Assembly: GCA_030340625.1 (NCBI GenBank)
Contig: JAOPHQ010003129.1
Span: 481,001 to 545,000 of the forward strand
Source of the DNA: Merluccius polli
Lineage: Eukaryota > Chordata > Actinopteri > Gadiformes > Merlucciidae
Direction: 5' to 3'
Length of the DNA stretch: 64,000 nucleotides
A program made the translations under genes and the position numbers. The notes beneath the pieces are model-generated. The model saw only the letters and a list, made by a program, of their open reading frames with translations. It had not been told where the DNA came from and made no database searches. Shown here piece by piece: positions 24,237-36,543 of this stretch (the first letter of the stretch is position 1; each line of letters begins with the position of its first letter).

Positions 24237-24960
24237 TAGGGTGGAGGTGGAGATGGTAGTGGTGGGTATGCAGGTGGTGGTGGTGTAGGTTGTGGTGCGG
24301 TAGAGATAGTGGTGGGTATGGAGCAGGTTGTAGTGGTGATGGTGGTGTTTGGGTGAAGTTAGGCAACGCAGTGGGAGGCGGTAAGGGGAAGGTGGTGGTG
24401 GTGATGGAGCTTGTAGTGGTGGTGATGGAGGTGGTAGTGGTGGTGATGGAGGTGGTGGTGGTGGTGATGGAGGTGGTAGTGGTGGTGATGGAGGTGGTAG
24501 TGGTGGTGATTGAGGTGGTGGTGGTGATGGAGGTGGTATTGGTGGTGATGGAGGTGGTAGTGGTGGTGATGGAGGTGGTAGTGGTGGTGATGGAGGTGGT
24601 GATGGAGGTGGTAGTGGTGGTGATGGAGGTGGTAGTGGTGGTGATGGAGGTGGTAGTGGTGGTAATGGAGGTGCTAGTGGTGGTGGATATAGAGAAGGTG
24701 GAGGTGGTGGGGTGAAGCCAGACAGAGCAGTGGTAGTGGGTATGGAGGGGGTGGTGGTGGAGGTAGTGATGGTGGTGGTGATGGAGGTGGTAGTGGTGGT
24801 GATGGAGGTGGTAGTGGTGATGGAGGTGGTAGTGGTGGTGATGGAGGTGGTAGTGGTGGTGATGGAGGTGGGAGTGGTGGTGGTGGTGGTGGGGGTGGTG
24901 GTTGTGGAGGTGGTGGAGCAGGTGGTGTTGGAGCAGGTGGTGGGGTCGGGGTGAGGTCAG
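24236..24960. repeat. GGT/GAT minisatellite
   Basis: About 720 bp of units such as 'gatggaggtggtagtggtggt' (21 bp with 18- and 15-bp variants). All units are multiples of three, so frames stay open on both strands; the 272-codon - strand frame over it is not a gene. Confidence 0.95.
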
Positions 24961-25555
24961 AGCAGGGGGAGGTGGTAGGGCGTCTGTCTGATCTTCATCA
25001 GTGCCGTCCTCATCAGTCTTCATGATGGCTGCAGTGTTTCTCGTTACATCACCGCTCTGCCCTCTAATTGGCCCTCAGCCGACAAGCAGCTAATCACCGA
25101 TGAATGTCATTTCAGTGAGATGCGCGTGAGTGTCTTTGTGTGCGCGTTCACGTGTGTGTGTGTGTGTGTGTGTGTGTGAGTGAGTGATATATAGCGTTCA
25201 ACAGAGATTTGAAGACATTTTTGTTCTGTGGACACTTGTGTATGTACACCCCGAGCGAGACGAGAAGAGAGGAGACGAGAGGTGGCTGGGGCTGCTTTTA
25301 GGGGTTGGGGAGGGGGGGCGAGGCGGAGATGGGGTGAGGGGGAGGGAGGGAAGGAGGGGTTGGTGACCTTCGGGCCGGTCGAGGTAATGAAATCATAGAA
25401 GAAGAAAGGGCCGGGCCGCTGGAAAAACTCTCTGTCAACAGTGACACTGATGGCCGCCGACTAATTGAAACAAATGTGCCAATTAGGAGATTCATTTCTC
25501 ACTTCCTGTGGCACACGCTCACCGGGCCTCATTTGTATTTGTACCTTCATCTCCT

Positions 25556-25610
25556 CTCTCTGTCGCTCCCTCTCTCTGTCTCTCTGTTTGTCTCTTGGTC
25601 TCTCTCTCTT

Positions 25611-25648
<38 letters not shown>

Positions 25649-25698
25649 CTGCCCTCTGCCACTTTCTCCCTTTTTTTATCATCTGTCTTTTCTTTCCG

Positions 25699-25781
<83 letters not shown>

Positions 25782-25858
25782 CTGCCCTCTGCCACTTTCT
25801 CCCTTTTGTTTTACCCTCTTTGTCTTTGCTTTCCGTCTCTCACTCTCTCGCTTTCTCG

Positions 25859-25893
<35 letters not shown>
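25556..25893. repeat. (TC)n tracts with an internal duplication
   Basis: Three (TC)n blocks. The segment 'cgcctgccctctgccacttt' occurs twice (about 25646 and 25779), so a unit of about 130 bp has been duplicated. A run of about 24 G (25949-25974) follows. Confidence 0.9.
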
Positions 25894-25895
<2 letters not shown>

Positions 25896-26168
25896 GTCTC
25901 AAACAATGGAGGAGCTGGAGGAAGGATGGGTGGGTGGAGTATGGGGGTGGTGGGGGGGGGGGGGGGGGGGGGGGTTTAATTGCCTCTTTCAAGTCACACA
26001 TTTCCCTGGATGAAATTGAAATAAATACATAAAGTGGGGGGTAGGAGGGGAGGAAGAGAGGGGTTGGGATGGTGTTTGGGGGGGGGGGGGGGGGTCTCTG
26101 TGTCACCAAGCCCTCTCTTCCATTCAGCAGCCACAGATTAGTTTAATCATGAGAAATTAAAGTGTGTG

Positions 26169-26169
<1 letters not shown>

Positions 26170-26220
<51 letters not shown>
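26170..26220. repeat. (TC)n microsatellite
   Basis: About 24 TC units. Confidence 0.95.
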
Positions 26221-26223
<3 letters not shown>

Positions 26224-27641
26224 CCATCTCTCCCTTTCTCTCTCTAGCTCTTTTCTCTCGCTCCCATTCTCCTCTTATCTGTGTGAGCTAAATGGCTCTG
26301 AGACCCTCCTCAGCAGGTATCTTTTAATTGTGGAGAAGAATCTGGAATCCTTTGAAGATTTCCTCAATCTTAATGGCGTCCGAGACCCCCCTCCCTCAAC
26401 ACACACAAACATGGCGGCACGTTTGACTCGAACAGTAGTTGCAAAAAAAAAGAAAAAGAAGAAAACATCAAATATGAGAATGAAAAATGATTACTGTTTG
26501 ATGAAGTTCATTAAATTCGTTTTACCTGCAATCCATCATCTCTTGGGGTCCGGGTGTCATTTCTGGTGCACATATTCGGCTTCCTGCGCGTTGCGGGCAT
26601 TTCCTGTTTGAATCCGGGCCCTCGCGTCGTTTATTATAAACGACGCGCCGCGCTTTTCCCTATAAATCCATCAGCCCAGCTCATTTCCTGCGAATGTAAT
26701 TTGCAGACGCAGCGATGCAGCTCTCTACAGCAGGACCTGGCCACCAAAGCGTCACTGAGTTTGTAATTCATAATGAGTTTTCCTCTCTGTTGCTGGTAAT
26801 TGGTTGTAGTGCACCTCTTGACTCCCTAAAAGCCTCACTGCCGCCCGTCGTGTTGCAGAGCTGCGGTGGAGCCGCTCATCACCTTGTCACCATGTCCTCC
26901 TCAGCCAGTGACCAGAGCTCACTTGTCTTATAAGCTATGTTCCTCTGTCACATCACGGACCGGCTCACCTCTGGTTGTTCAACCAGACTCCAGTTCGCTG
27001 CTATTCCTTCAGTCATTTAGCAGATGCTTCAATCCAAAGCGACTTGGCGGTGAATTGCGGTACATGTCATCAATGCTAGGGGTCACATGTTAGCGTGCTT
27101 CAGAGAAGTAGCCTTTCATTATCCAACCAGGAGTTAGTGCGGTGCTATTCTTGTCTCTACTGGCGCATGTATTGAGTTCGGATACTTCTATTGCAGTATC
27201 CTTTCAATACTGCTGTAGTATTCTTACAATGTACAGGCAGTGGGTTCACTTCAGCTCAATCACTTGAAGTAACCGTGTGGAGGACTCTTGTCTCACCATT
27301 AAACAACACCAACAACCCAAGCGGTCAAAAGTCGATCGTTCGATCCCCTCTGCCCCGCCTCTTCCTCCTCCCACCTCATCTTAAAGCGTAGCTCTCATGC
27401 ACTATTGGTGGTTCACGCGCGCCAGCGTTGTCCATGGAGCTGATGCAAGCGCCACACACAGCGGGACGACCTACTGATACGTTGATGGGATTCGTTAAGA
27501 TGCGGGACCGGGAAGTGATCTGAGGTTCCTTTCAGGAACAAATAATTACATTCACCTCTGGTGTATTTATTGTTATGCTATCTAAACGTTAAACCCTGGC
27601 AATCAACGCATCCGTCACGCAGTTCCGTCTCTGTCCTGCAG

Positions 27642-27822
27642 GTGGAATGGCTGAAGAACGAGGAGGTGCTGAGCGCCCGGGCCGACGACCACATCGACAC
27701 CCGGGCCGACCACAACCTCATCATCAACGACGCACGCCTGTCCGACTCGGGCAACTACACGTGTCTGGCCAGCAACATCGTGGCCAAACGGCGAAGCACC
27801 ACGGCCGCCGTCATCGTCTACG
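27642..27822 (+). CDS. unc5d: unc5d exon: second half of Ig domain 2
   Basis: This 181-nt exon (phase 0 to 1) lies between tgtcctgcag and gtgagg. It encodes VEWLKNEEVLSARADDH, DTRADHNLIINDARLSD and SGNYTCLASNIVAKRRS up to the first base of the Val codon before the TSP1 repeat. Visible features are the Ig tryptophan (EWLKNE), the DSGNYTC motif with the second Ig2 cysteine, and an NYT glycosylation sequon. It is GC-rich at third positions, unlike the AT-rich intron around it. The acceptor is ordinary and not embedded in a microsatellite. Confidence 0.96.
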
Positions 27823-28883
27823 GTGAGGCCCGGTGCCCGCCACACGGCCGAGTCTACCGGCTGTTTGTTTGTTTGTTTGTCTGTCGCTGATTTGTTGTTA
27901 ACATGCTAGTTGTTTGGCTGCCGTGTGCCCCGGCGCGAGTGATTACCTGGCCCTGTCTGCGGAGAACAAATGTTTCTCCTTAATTCTGACAAATCTATTA
28001 TTTAAAGAGTCAATTTACCGCTTCTCGTTTAAAATCAATGTGTACTTTATGAAGGAAAATAAGCCTCTGTGTCATAATCTCATTTAAAAAGGAGTGTTCG
28101 CATTAAATATTTATCCACCAGAGGCCTCGCAGCAACACCAGTTCGCGAGCTTTGATAGCGCTGGGAAACATTTAGCTCTCACAAGCCGGAGTTGACGGTT
28201 TAAACCGCTTAACAAATCAGCGCCAGCTAAACGCTCGACTTCCCCCTCGCATATAATTTATAAAACCCGCGTCCCATCCAGGCCCTATGATTCAGCGTAG
28301 CGCCGTGGCTTAGCTGGCATCGATTCTGTTTTACGACACTTGTTTTGTGTTCTTGGACTTGCCTTCATCCTAATCTTAAACGGTGCGAGAACATTGAACA
28401 GGGAATCGGGGAGCGGGGAAGTGTTTATCTGCGACACGGTATATGTACTGTACTTAATCTGCCGCGGAGCAGCGTCAACTCACATAACTCCCAAACTCCT
28501 CTCACAGTATTTAACAGTGCTATGGAGTCGCAGCAGATAAAACACTTTTTACTGTTTACTGTCTGATCTATCCCTGCGTTTCTCACCTCATCTGCCTTTT
28601 GTCTACTGCTTTCTGTCTCTCTCTATCCCCCTCTGTCTCTTTCTCATTCCTCTCTCTCTCTCTCTCTCTCTCTCTCCCACCCCCTCGTCTCTCTCTCTCT
28701 CTGCCTCTCTCTCTCTCTCTCTCCCACCCCCTCGTCTCTCTCTCTCTCTGCCTCTCTGTCTCTCTCTCTATCTCCCCCTCTATTATCCTTCATCTCTCCC
28801 TCAATCCCTCTATATCTTTCTACTCCTCTCTCTACCTCTCTATGTTTCCCTATCTCTCCCCCCCTCCCCCCCTCTCTCTCTAG
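27823..28883 (+). other. unc5d: intron between Ig2 and TSP1 repeat 1
   Basis: This 1.1-kb intron has about 750 nt of unremarkable AT-rich sequence followed by a (TC)n tract reaching the acceptor. Confidence 0.85.
28614..28883. repeat. unc5d: (TC)n tract before the TSP1 repeat 1 exon
   Basis: CT-rich throughout, with a duplicated block 'cccaccccctcgtctctctc' (about 28677 and 28723). It forms the polypyrimidine tract of the acceptor. Confidence 0.92.
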
Positions 28884-29051
28884 TGAACGGAGGATGGTCG
28901 TTGTGGACAGAGTGGTCGTCCTGTAGCGTCCCGTGTGGTCGCGGCGTCCAGCGACGATCACGGACCTGCACCAACCCGGCGCCACTCAACGGGGGTGCGT
29001 TCTGCGACGGCATGTCGGTCCAGAAGATCACCTGCAACGCCATCTGCCCGA
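28884..29051 (+). CDS. unc5d: unc5d exon: TSP1 repeat 1
   Basis: This 168-nt exon (phase 1 to 1) lies between ctctctag and gtcagt. It encodes one complete thrombospondin type-1 repeat: NGGWSLWTEWSSCSVPCGRG, RRSRTCTNPAPLNGGAFC and VQKITCNAICP. The WxxWxxW motif (C-mannosylation site in the family), the CSVPCG motif (O-fucosylation consensus CxxS/TCG is only approximate, as Pro replaces Ser/Thr) and six cysteines are visible. NPAPLNGGAFC is shared by all vertebrate UNC5s. A (TC)n tract of about 270 nt precedes the acceptor. The donor gtcagt is slightly off consensus. Confidence 0.96.
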
Positions 29052-29295
29052 GTCAGTTCCTGTTCTTTTTTCAGTTCCCCGCTCTTTATTTTTAAATTTT
29101 CCCTCCATTTTTCTTTCTTTCTTTCTTTCTTTCTCGCCAAACAAAGGTTGCACAGAGGTCATTCGGGTGGCTCTGGAAGCGCATTAAGGAGGCATTAAAG
29201 ATGCATGGGGCTCCCTGTAACCATCCTGTGACTGTGTGGAGTGATCCCGTAAAAGACAGGGAGTATGAAATAGTAAAAAGCTGTGGAAGATGGAG

Positions 29296-29431
<136 letters not shown>

Positions 29432-32400
29432 TAACAGTAGTCCTTTGGTGATGGTGATGAATTCGGCTTGGGAGAGAAAGAAGAGTATGAGGTGTTTTTA
29501 TGAGGCTGAGAGAAATGGGAGTGACAGAGAGTCAAACTATCTTTTTCCTTTTTTCTTTTTTCGAAGGAGCGAGGTGTTGTAACACACTGGCTCGTTTAAC
29601 GACAAACTGTTATGGTGTCAGCGAGCGGTGAGTGATGGGGCTTGGCGAGGGGATTAGATAAGCAGCCATATTTTACACAGGAAGGAGTCAGGAGGGCGCT
29701 CGCACGGAGTTACTGCTCACCGGGAGAGGAGCGGCAGCGCTTTGTGTCGGGGAGAAAGGAGCAGAAGATGTGTTACGGCTGTAAAGAGTTAAGAGTTAGC
29801 CCCCGAGTTTATCTCTAAGGTAGACGGGATTGAGGACAGCTACGAGTATAAGGCAAGTTCACCCCCACCCCTCTACTGCTCCATCTTCCCTTCTATGTCA
29901 GCAGGAACCCTGTCTGCCAGGAAAGAGGGAACATTGAAAAGATTGAAATAAAGAGGCAAAGAGAGAGGTTAAAAGCAACGGCTTAGATGTGTGGAGGGAT
30001 GGAAGGTTGATTTAGTTATAGAGATGGATTCGCAGTGCACTGGCAGCGCAGCGGAGAGGGAGTTTAAAAGCTTTAGTGGTCGTCGAAACAAGCCAATCTC
30101 AGAGCGCCAGAAGCTTTGTACCTTAAATTAAGTATTCAGAAGAAAAGTGCAGCAGCACATAATGGCCAGAGAGTCTGAGTTGGAAAGGAACAGAAGGCCA
30201 GGGGAGGACCTGAAGGAGGCCGTATGGTGATGTGGATATGGAGATGTGGCGGAGGCGAGCCATTTCCAAGTGGAGAGGAGGAGTGAGTGGGCTCGGAAAC
30301 GGAAAAAGGAGCCATTTTTCCATTCTTTTAATACATTCGCATTTTTGGCCTTTTTCTTTGCTATTTCCCTGGATTCGGATTAGAGTGGAAGGTGAGAAGA
30401 GAAAAGGTGGTGAGGTGAAGAAAAGAAAGATTTAATATAGATACTCTATGTAGCGAAGCGGGAGAAGGGTACAGAACAGGTCTAGTTGTGACGGTGGATG
30501 TTTATGTCATGGTCCAGACGAGGCTCTTATCTGCATAAAGCTTTGTACCGTAAATGAAATTTTCCCAACCAAGGTGTCGTTAATAAGAGCTAGCAGCAGC
30601 CTTGGTTGAAAGGTAGATTGGAGAGATAGGAGAGATTGAGACCAGAGGCCATGATGTGAATGAGGCAGCTTACGCATTGAGAAAGGCCAGCGGAGTGACA
30701 TTGAGAACGAAAACAAAATGGTGGCTGTAAAAGGTTTTTAGACCGTGGCGTTGACAGGCAAGATGGCCGAAACTTAACACAAATGCGTTGCGCAGACACA
30801 GAGTAGCAAAAATGTAGAAGCCTCACATACAAAAGACAAGCCACACACCACATAAGCACGGCTCTCAGAGTTTATCGTTTCGCGGATAGGCTCCCTCGTT
30901 GTTATGGGAACAGGATGAGGTCATCCCTCCACAGGCCAAGAGTACAAGATAACGCACCTGCAAACTAATGTGCAGTCATTAACAGGTGTGAGTGGGCTAA
31001 TTAGCCAATCGTCTCGCGAGGGAGGGTCCTTTGCTCCATGGACCCAGGTGGAATTATCTGGTTAAAAAGTTTTAAAAGGCTGGGAGGAAGTAAAGTGCAA
31101 TGCAGCAAAGTCTGTTGGGGAAACAATACATCACAATCTTTTATTGACAACATTGTTACACTGGCAAAACATTTTCGAAACACCCCCTGTATTTGCCGTC
31201 TTTAAAAATGAATTTGTTTTTTTCTTTAAATCGCTGAGGTTAATCAAATTAATGCCAAATAAAGCCCCTTTCCCACTGGACAAAAAACCCACTAACACCC
31301 AGTAACATTTGGCTTTTGGCTTTTGGAAAGCCAAAACATTCATTCCCAGGACAAATGACTCTGCCTGTAAATACCTGTAGTCACAGGTATTTATCGGCTT
31401 CAGCTCCAATCGGCGGTGATGGAAACATAATACCCGGGTGGACGTGCTAATTTTCCACCCCTTTTCCGGTGCGATGCTATGACACACGTTGACATTCCGG
31501 ACATTGCCGTGTAAATAGACAGGGACAACATGCCATTGCGATTTTGATCGCTGTCTACAAATTCGGTCCGTCTCCGTCGGAGGGGCGTTCGAACATCGCT
31601 CCAAATTAGTTGGCACCGAGTTTGAAAGAGGGACTGAATAAGTAACAGATATAAAAAAGAAGTAACCACCGTAACATTTTCACTGGCCTCCATGCTGCTT
31701 TCTGCTATTTACTAACCCTGTTTTCCAGAAAGGCAGTCAATCGCATATTTTTAGCGGCGTTTTCCCACATTTAAAAAAATGTGCGCAAATTTTGGTTGAA
31801 AAAGCATATAATAGTGCAATTTTCCCTGTGATATTTATTTAATTTAATCATGCATTGTTTATGCATTTTATGTTTAATGTGTACTTGTCTGTTTGCCTTG
31901 TCTGAGGCAGATATATGATAGTGTACAATGTATGAGATAATTGCCTGTTTAGAATAAAAAACTAAAATGATGTAGCGCATGTAAAGAAACAATTGGATAT
32001 ATGTTTTGTATGCAAACAAGAGCAGCTCATTGGAGTGAATCAGTGTCAGAAGAGTTAACCCAGAGGGGAACAGTCTGGAGAAGCAATATGCAAATGCTCG
32101 TCAGTAACTGTGGTCAAGTCAAACGTGTTTGGTATTCACAGCATGCAATCACATCATTGCAAAAAAGCCCCAATGAATGTGAAGTGTAGGTATAGGGCCT
32201 GTTGGATGCCAAAAAGAAAATTACCTTCTTGACGCGCCACCAAAATAGATTATGGGAACTTGCAACTGCTGCCAAAAATCTGCAGCCATCATGTGTAAGC
32301 ATGTGATTGGCTCCTCTCAGATGACCTACGCTAAGGAAGTAACCTGGAGATTAGCACGCAGTGGGACATCTCAGTCTCTGAGCCATGCATTCATCTGTTA

Positions 32401-32744
32401 TGTAACAGGAGGGCAGGTTAATGGCATGACGGTGCTTGTCAAGTTAAAGCACATTGGTCTCAATTTATCTTTACGTTGTGTATGTGTGTGTGCTTGTGTG
32501 TGCTTGTGCTTGTGTGTGTGTATGTTCCTCCAAGTTGTGATCTTAAAACTTAAGTTGTTATCTTAAGACAAACATTTTCTGAAATGGAAAGCAAAGCAAG
32601 ACAGAAAACAAACAAACAGAAAAGGTGTAATAGTCTGTGTTGGAGCACAATGCTTATCTGGGGCGGACCAGACGTTTGGCTTATTTGGTTTAGCGTACTT
32701 GTAGCAGAGACCTAATCCATATCTTTATTCCACACAAGATTGGC

Positions 32745-32830
32745 ATTCATCAGAATCAGAATTGTTTTATTTTGCCAAATTAATTTGGAAGGAAATTGAC
32801 TTGGTGATGTTGGGGCAAAAAAGACACGAT
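32745..32830 (-). mobile_element. retroelement 3' tail remnant
   Basis: 'catcagaatcagaattgttt' and what follows resemble a reversed teleost retroelement tail. Tentative. Confidence 0.35.
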
Positions 32831-33302
32831 AAGCTAAATATTAACAAAATATTGAACAAAACATGAATTAAGTTATTAAGAACTATAATGTAGGCTGTGA
32901 AAGGCTAACAGGCAATGAGAGGCTATGAAATGGGTATGATCATGTACAATATCAATAAATACAGATTTACAATGTATTATTATTGTTATTTATTAACACA
33001 GAAACAAACGTTTATCTGCACAAAATGGCTCGTAAAACAAAAGGAAACTAGCAAACATTGGGTAATAAAATCACTAAATCACAACTGTCTAAAAACTGTA
33101 CACATCAAAAAGTGGCATCATAAATGATCTGTCCAATCACTATCAACAGATAACAGATATTACAATATATGAGAAGAGCAGACACTTTTATCCAAAGACA
33201 ATAACACAAGGTGGAGAACAATTAAAGCACAAAATCAAAAGTGGAGTAGCTACAAAAACTCCCAAGTGTTGCATGACCTAGTTTCAAAGACTTGTGCAGA
33301 GT

Positions 33303-33482
33303 AGCTATTATGTAAGAGATAATGTACAGTGAGCTGGTCATTAGTATGAAATAAACCCCTTCAGGGTGATTCAAGACCCCTCTGCAAGGGGTCTTAAATC
33401 AGTCTTCAATCAGTCTTGAATCAGCCGGTCGCCTGAAGGGGTCCGGCTCGCTGTACATTATTCAGCTTATTACACGGCTACT
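33303..33482. mobile_element. foldback element (large imperfect hairpin)
   Basis: The left arm (GTAGCTATTATGTAAG, AATGTACAGTGAGCTGG, ACCCCTTCAGG) pairs with the right arm (CCTGAAGGGGT, CCGGCTCGCTGTACATT, TTACACGGCTAC). The centre has a perfect AAGACCCCT/AGGGGTCTT hairpin. The following 33540-33690 also has inverted 'ctgttattc/gaaataacag' segments and may belong to the same element. Confidence 0.75.
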
Positions 33483-33724
33483 TACTAAAAAAAAATATTT
33501 GACACAAAATATAACTACAAAAAATGATTTGAATGATTAAAAATTAATTAAAAAAACTCTTAGATTCTACGATTGGAGAAGTGCGTCCATAGCAATGGCC
33601 TGTTATTCATAGCAGTGGTCTGCTATTCAGAAATAACAGACCGTAGAATGCCATTATTGACCAATCAGAATCGAGTATTCAAAATGTGTAATAAAAATAA
33701 GATAGACGTTACAATGTGACAGCA

Positions 33725-34205
33725 GTGACAATGTGTATAGTTTAATGACCAGTCCTTTGTGCTAGTGGCCATCAGGCTCCACAACCCCCACTGACCCCCA
33801 CATGAGAACTTTAAGCACCGTCTGTTACTTACTTTGGACCCTTAAGACCTGCACTGTTACTTACTGTCCCTTAACTCCTAAATCCTGCATGGACTCTGGC
33901 GGACTTGCACATAGACTCATATATATACTGTATATATGTATCATATATATGTGAGTATATATATGTATCATATACATGTTATGTATCTCTATATATGTTC
34001 ACTCATTCATTCTCTCAGAGATCCAGTGCAGATATCGAGGGCCAGCTGCTCGGTTTTTTACTTTATTTTGATTTGTATTATTTTGGTTTGGTTCTTACCC
34101 TTACCTGTACCTCAACTGTGTTTCATTTTAATTGTTGTTGCTGCCATGACACCTGAATTTTCCTCTGGGGATTAATAAAGGTTTATGTTATCTTGTCTTA
34201 TCTTA
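33725..34205 (+). mobile_element. LINE 3'-end remnant
   Basis: It begins with 'ggccatcaggctccacaacc' and ends 'ctctggggattaataaagg' followed by (TTATCTTG)n-like repeats, as 5'-truncated teleost LINEs do. Reading frames are broken. Confidence 0.5.
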
Positions 34206-34495
34206 CACCGTGTCTTAACTGAATGCGACACGAGCGAGAGCCAGTGACAAAATCAGTTAGATTGCTTTGTTTTCTACTGGAATGTCCTAACAGGCTTTAT
34301 GCCGAGCGTCACGTGACCAAACCGGAAAACTGGTCTCCTGACTTCCGCTTGTCGTTAAAGCCGGTAGCAGCGGTAGGAACTGATGGCGACAGCTATTGAT
34401 TTGGCCTAGTTAGCCCTTTTTACTGTTGGCGTTTTATTTGATTTTAACATCTGAATGTTAGTGAGAAGAAAAGATGGATGGAAAAAAAAAAAAAA

Positions 34496-34965
34496 AAAAA
34501 AACAGCGGTAAAAGCTATCGAGTGAGTCCGGGAGAGGGCTACTCTCCTCGGACACATTACTCTGAAGCCCCAGTGACGGTCTGGAAGTGCGGATTAATAA
34601 ATACTTTTTTTTTTTTTAAACAGCGGTTAAAAGCTAGCTTGTGTCCGGGAGAGGGCTGCTCTCCTCGGACACATTACTCTGAAGCCCCGGTGACGGTCTG
34701 GAAGTGCGGATTAAAAAAATAAAAAAATAAAAATAAACAGCGGTTAAAGCTAGCGTCTGTGTCCGGGAGAGGGCTACTGTCTTCGGACACACATTACTCT
34801 GAAGCCCCGGTGACGGCCTGGAAGTGTGGATTAATAAATACAATTTTTAAAAAAACAGCGCTAAAAGCTAGCGTGAGTCCGGGAGAGGGCTGCTCTCCTC
34901 GGACATATTACTCAGAAGCCCCGGTGACAGTCTGGAAGTGCGGATTAATAAATAAAATAATGTGA
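34496..34965. repeat. 118-bp tandem repeat, 4 copies
   Basis: Copies start at about 34501, 34619, 34736 and 34854 (AACAGCGG..AAAAGC). Each contains GTCCGGGAGAG and CTCTCCTCGGAC (an imperfect hairpin) and ends 'gtgcggattaataaat' plus a T- or A-rich spacer. Unit type unknown. Confidence 0.95.
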
Positions 34966-35366
34966 GCGCGGTACAGTGGACCTGAACCGGATGTGATGAG
35001 ACTTGTTTAGCAGAATGCGGAAGTATGTTGCGCATAACCCCTACTGGCCGCGATCGAGGCAGCACTGCGCAGCACGACGCGGCCGTCTGTTTTGAAGTTT
35101 TGTCGGACGCCCTGTTTCTATTTACTTCCTGTCGCTCGCGTTAAAAGCGCTGTAGGACACGGTGTCACGGACGAGGAACGGCCAATTCATTTCAGTTGAA
35201 ATGAGGAGTTATCTCGGGGTTTGTTTACTTGACGTAACAGAAGGGCATATTTAACGGTTCGAGTGTGGACAGAGAGCGTCCGATGTTACGCGATAGTGGG
35301 ACGCTCGCTCGCTGTTAGGACAGGGTGTCATAGTAACCTGGCTGTGTTGTCTGTGTCTCCGCCCAG

Positions 35367-35531
35367 TCGACGGAGGCTGGGGCGACTGGGCCCAGTGGTC
35401 GGAGTGCAGCAGCCAGTGTGAGCGGGAGCGTCAGCGGGCCTGCGACGCGCCGGAGCCCAAACACCGCGGCAAGACCTGCGAGGGAGCGGCCGAGGACCAG
35501 GAGAACTGCACCGACGGACTCTGCACCCACA
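35367..35531 (+). CDS. unc5d: unc5d exon: TSP1 repeat 2
   Basis: This 165-nt exon (phase 1 to 1) lies between ccgcccag and gtaagc. It encodes the second TSP1 repeat: DGGWGDWAQWSECSSQC, ERQRACDAPEPKHRGKTC and EDQENCTDGLCTH. It has WxxWxxW, six cysteines and an N-C-T sequon, and it ends at the UNC5 motif NCTDGLC. The middle of the repeat is much more diverged from mammalian UNC5D than TSP1 repeat 1 is. A SINE-like sequence begins about 40 nt after the donor. Confidence 0.95.
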
Positions 35532-35574
35532 GTAAGCACTGTGACCCCTTGAAAAGAGCACACCAACGCATCAA

Positions 35575-35750
35575 CGGTTTGGTGGCTCAACACGCTAGCG
35601 ACCACACAGGCTGGATTCCTACCTGCGGCCCTACGTGTGTCATTCCCTCTCGTCTCTTCTACCCACTCTCTCGTCTGTCCTCACTGTTCTGTCCACAAAT
35701 ACACCAAAATCCCCTAAATATAGATATTATTTTATTAAAATTGTCTCTGC
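35575..35750 (+). mobile_element. SINE-like copy after the TSP1 repeat 2 exon
   Basis: A decayed tRNA-like head (TGGTGGCTCAACACGCTAGCG, GGCTGGATTCC) is followed by a 'tcattccctctcgtctcttc' body resembling 37912-37970. It starts about 40 nt beyond the exon donor. Confidence 0.6.
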
Positions 35751-36339
35751 TTGCCTGCATGACTAACCACAGTCATCATCATCATCATCACTGTCATCAT
35801 CATCTCGAATCTACTGTCATCTCCCTCTTTCACCTTTTCATACTCGGGACGGATGGATATTCTACGTTTACCATCACATGGCAGATGGATCATCCGTACA
35901 TTTACAGGGTGTGAGAGAAACCTGTTGGGCAATAAACACAGTCCACCATATTGGCTTCGCGGTACATGGCAACAGCAACGCAATCTGTTCGGCTTTTATT
36001 GAACATGACTAATTGGTAGAATAATCTTTTTTTTTTTTTTTAAACCATTTTTTACGAGTGGCTTTCATTTCCGGACGATTATGGAGTTAACATGGCATGC
36101 CAGAATGTGTGGGGTTTCTGGAGGGCTGACGGATGTAGCCGAGGGGAAGAGATAGAAATCAGCCCCAGAAAGACCTCAGTCCCCTCCATCACGGGGCCGT
36201 ACACCCGGTACACCTCAGCGTTATCGGCAGTGACGCGAGGACAATACCTGGCCGGTGTCTCGACCCAGCGTATTCGTCTCTCGGCCATCTCGACAGGGTA
36301 GTTCATCTGAGACCAGCAAGGACCTATTAGCTAGCTAGA

Positions 36340-36346
36340 GCGATTA

Positions 36347-36381
<35 letters not shown>

Positions 36382-36427
36382 GCACGCGCTCTCGCTCTCG
36401 CTCTCCTCACGCTTTGGACTTCTTTAA

Positions 36428-36459
<32 letters not shown>

Positions 36460-36540
36460 CTCGTGCTTTGGACTTTAATCGGCCCCTTTTTTTCTCTCTT
36501 TTTCTCCTCTTTTTGTGTTCATTCTATCTCTCTATCTCTG
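36340..36540. repeat. unc5d: CT-rich tract with a 54-bp duplication before the microexon
   Basis: Two (TC)n blocks each associated with a copy of 'c(a/g)(c/t)gctttggactt' (about 36410 and 36464). The tract runs to the microexon acceptor. Confidence 0.9.
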
Positions 36541-36543
36541 CAG

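Larger units (their letters stand above)
19353..27641 (+). other. unc5d: intron inside Ig domain 2
   Basis: This 8.3-kb intron is dense in repeats: a (TA)n tract, a tandem tRNA-like SINE, a 36-bp minisatellite, (TG)n tracts, a GGT/GAT array and long (TC)n and G runs. The stretch 26230-27130 has no repeat I can name beyond a short reverse SINE tail near 27018-27050. Confidence 0.85.
35532..36543 (+). other. unc5d: intron upstream of the microexon
   Basis: This 1.0-kb intron has a SINE-like copy directly after the donor, a short (CAT)n stretch near 35772-35802, and about 190 nt of CT-rich tract before the microexon. 35860-36340 has no recognised feature. Confidence 0.85.

Noticed and set aside
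24205..25023. 272-codon open frame on the - strand
   Set aside because: It is a Thr/Ser/Ile/His run created by the GGT/GAT minisatellite; no domain, and both strands are open because units are multiples of three.
31131..31616. 161-codon - strand frame
   Set aside because: AT-rich, no domain, no splice or promoter support; overlaps a probable transposon remnant.
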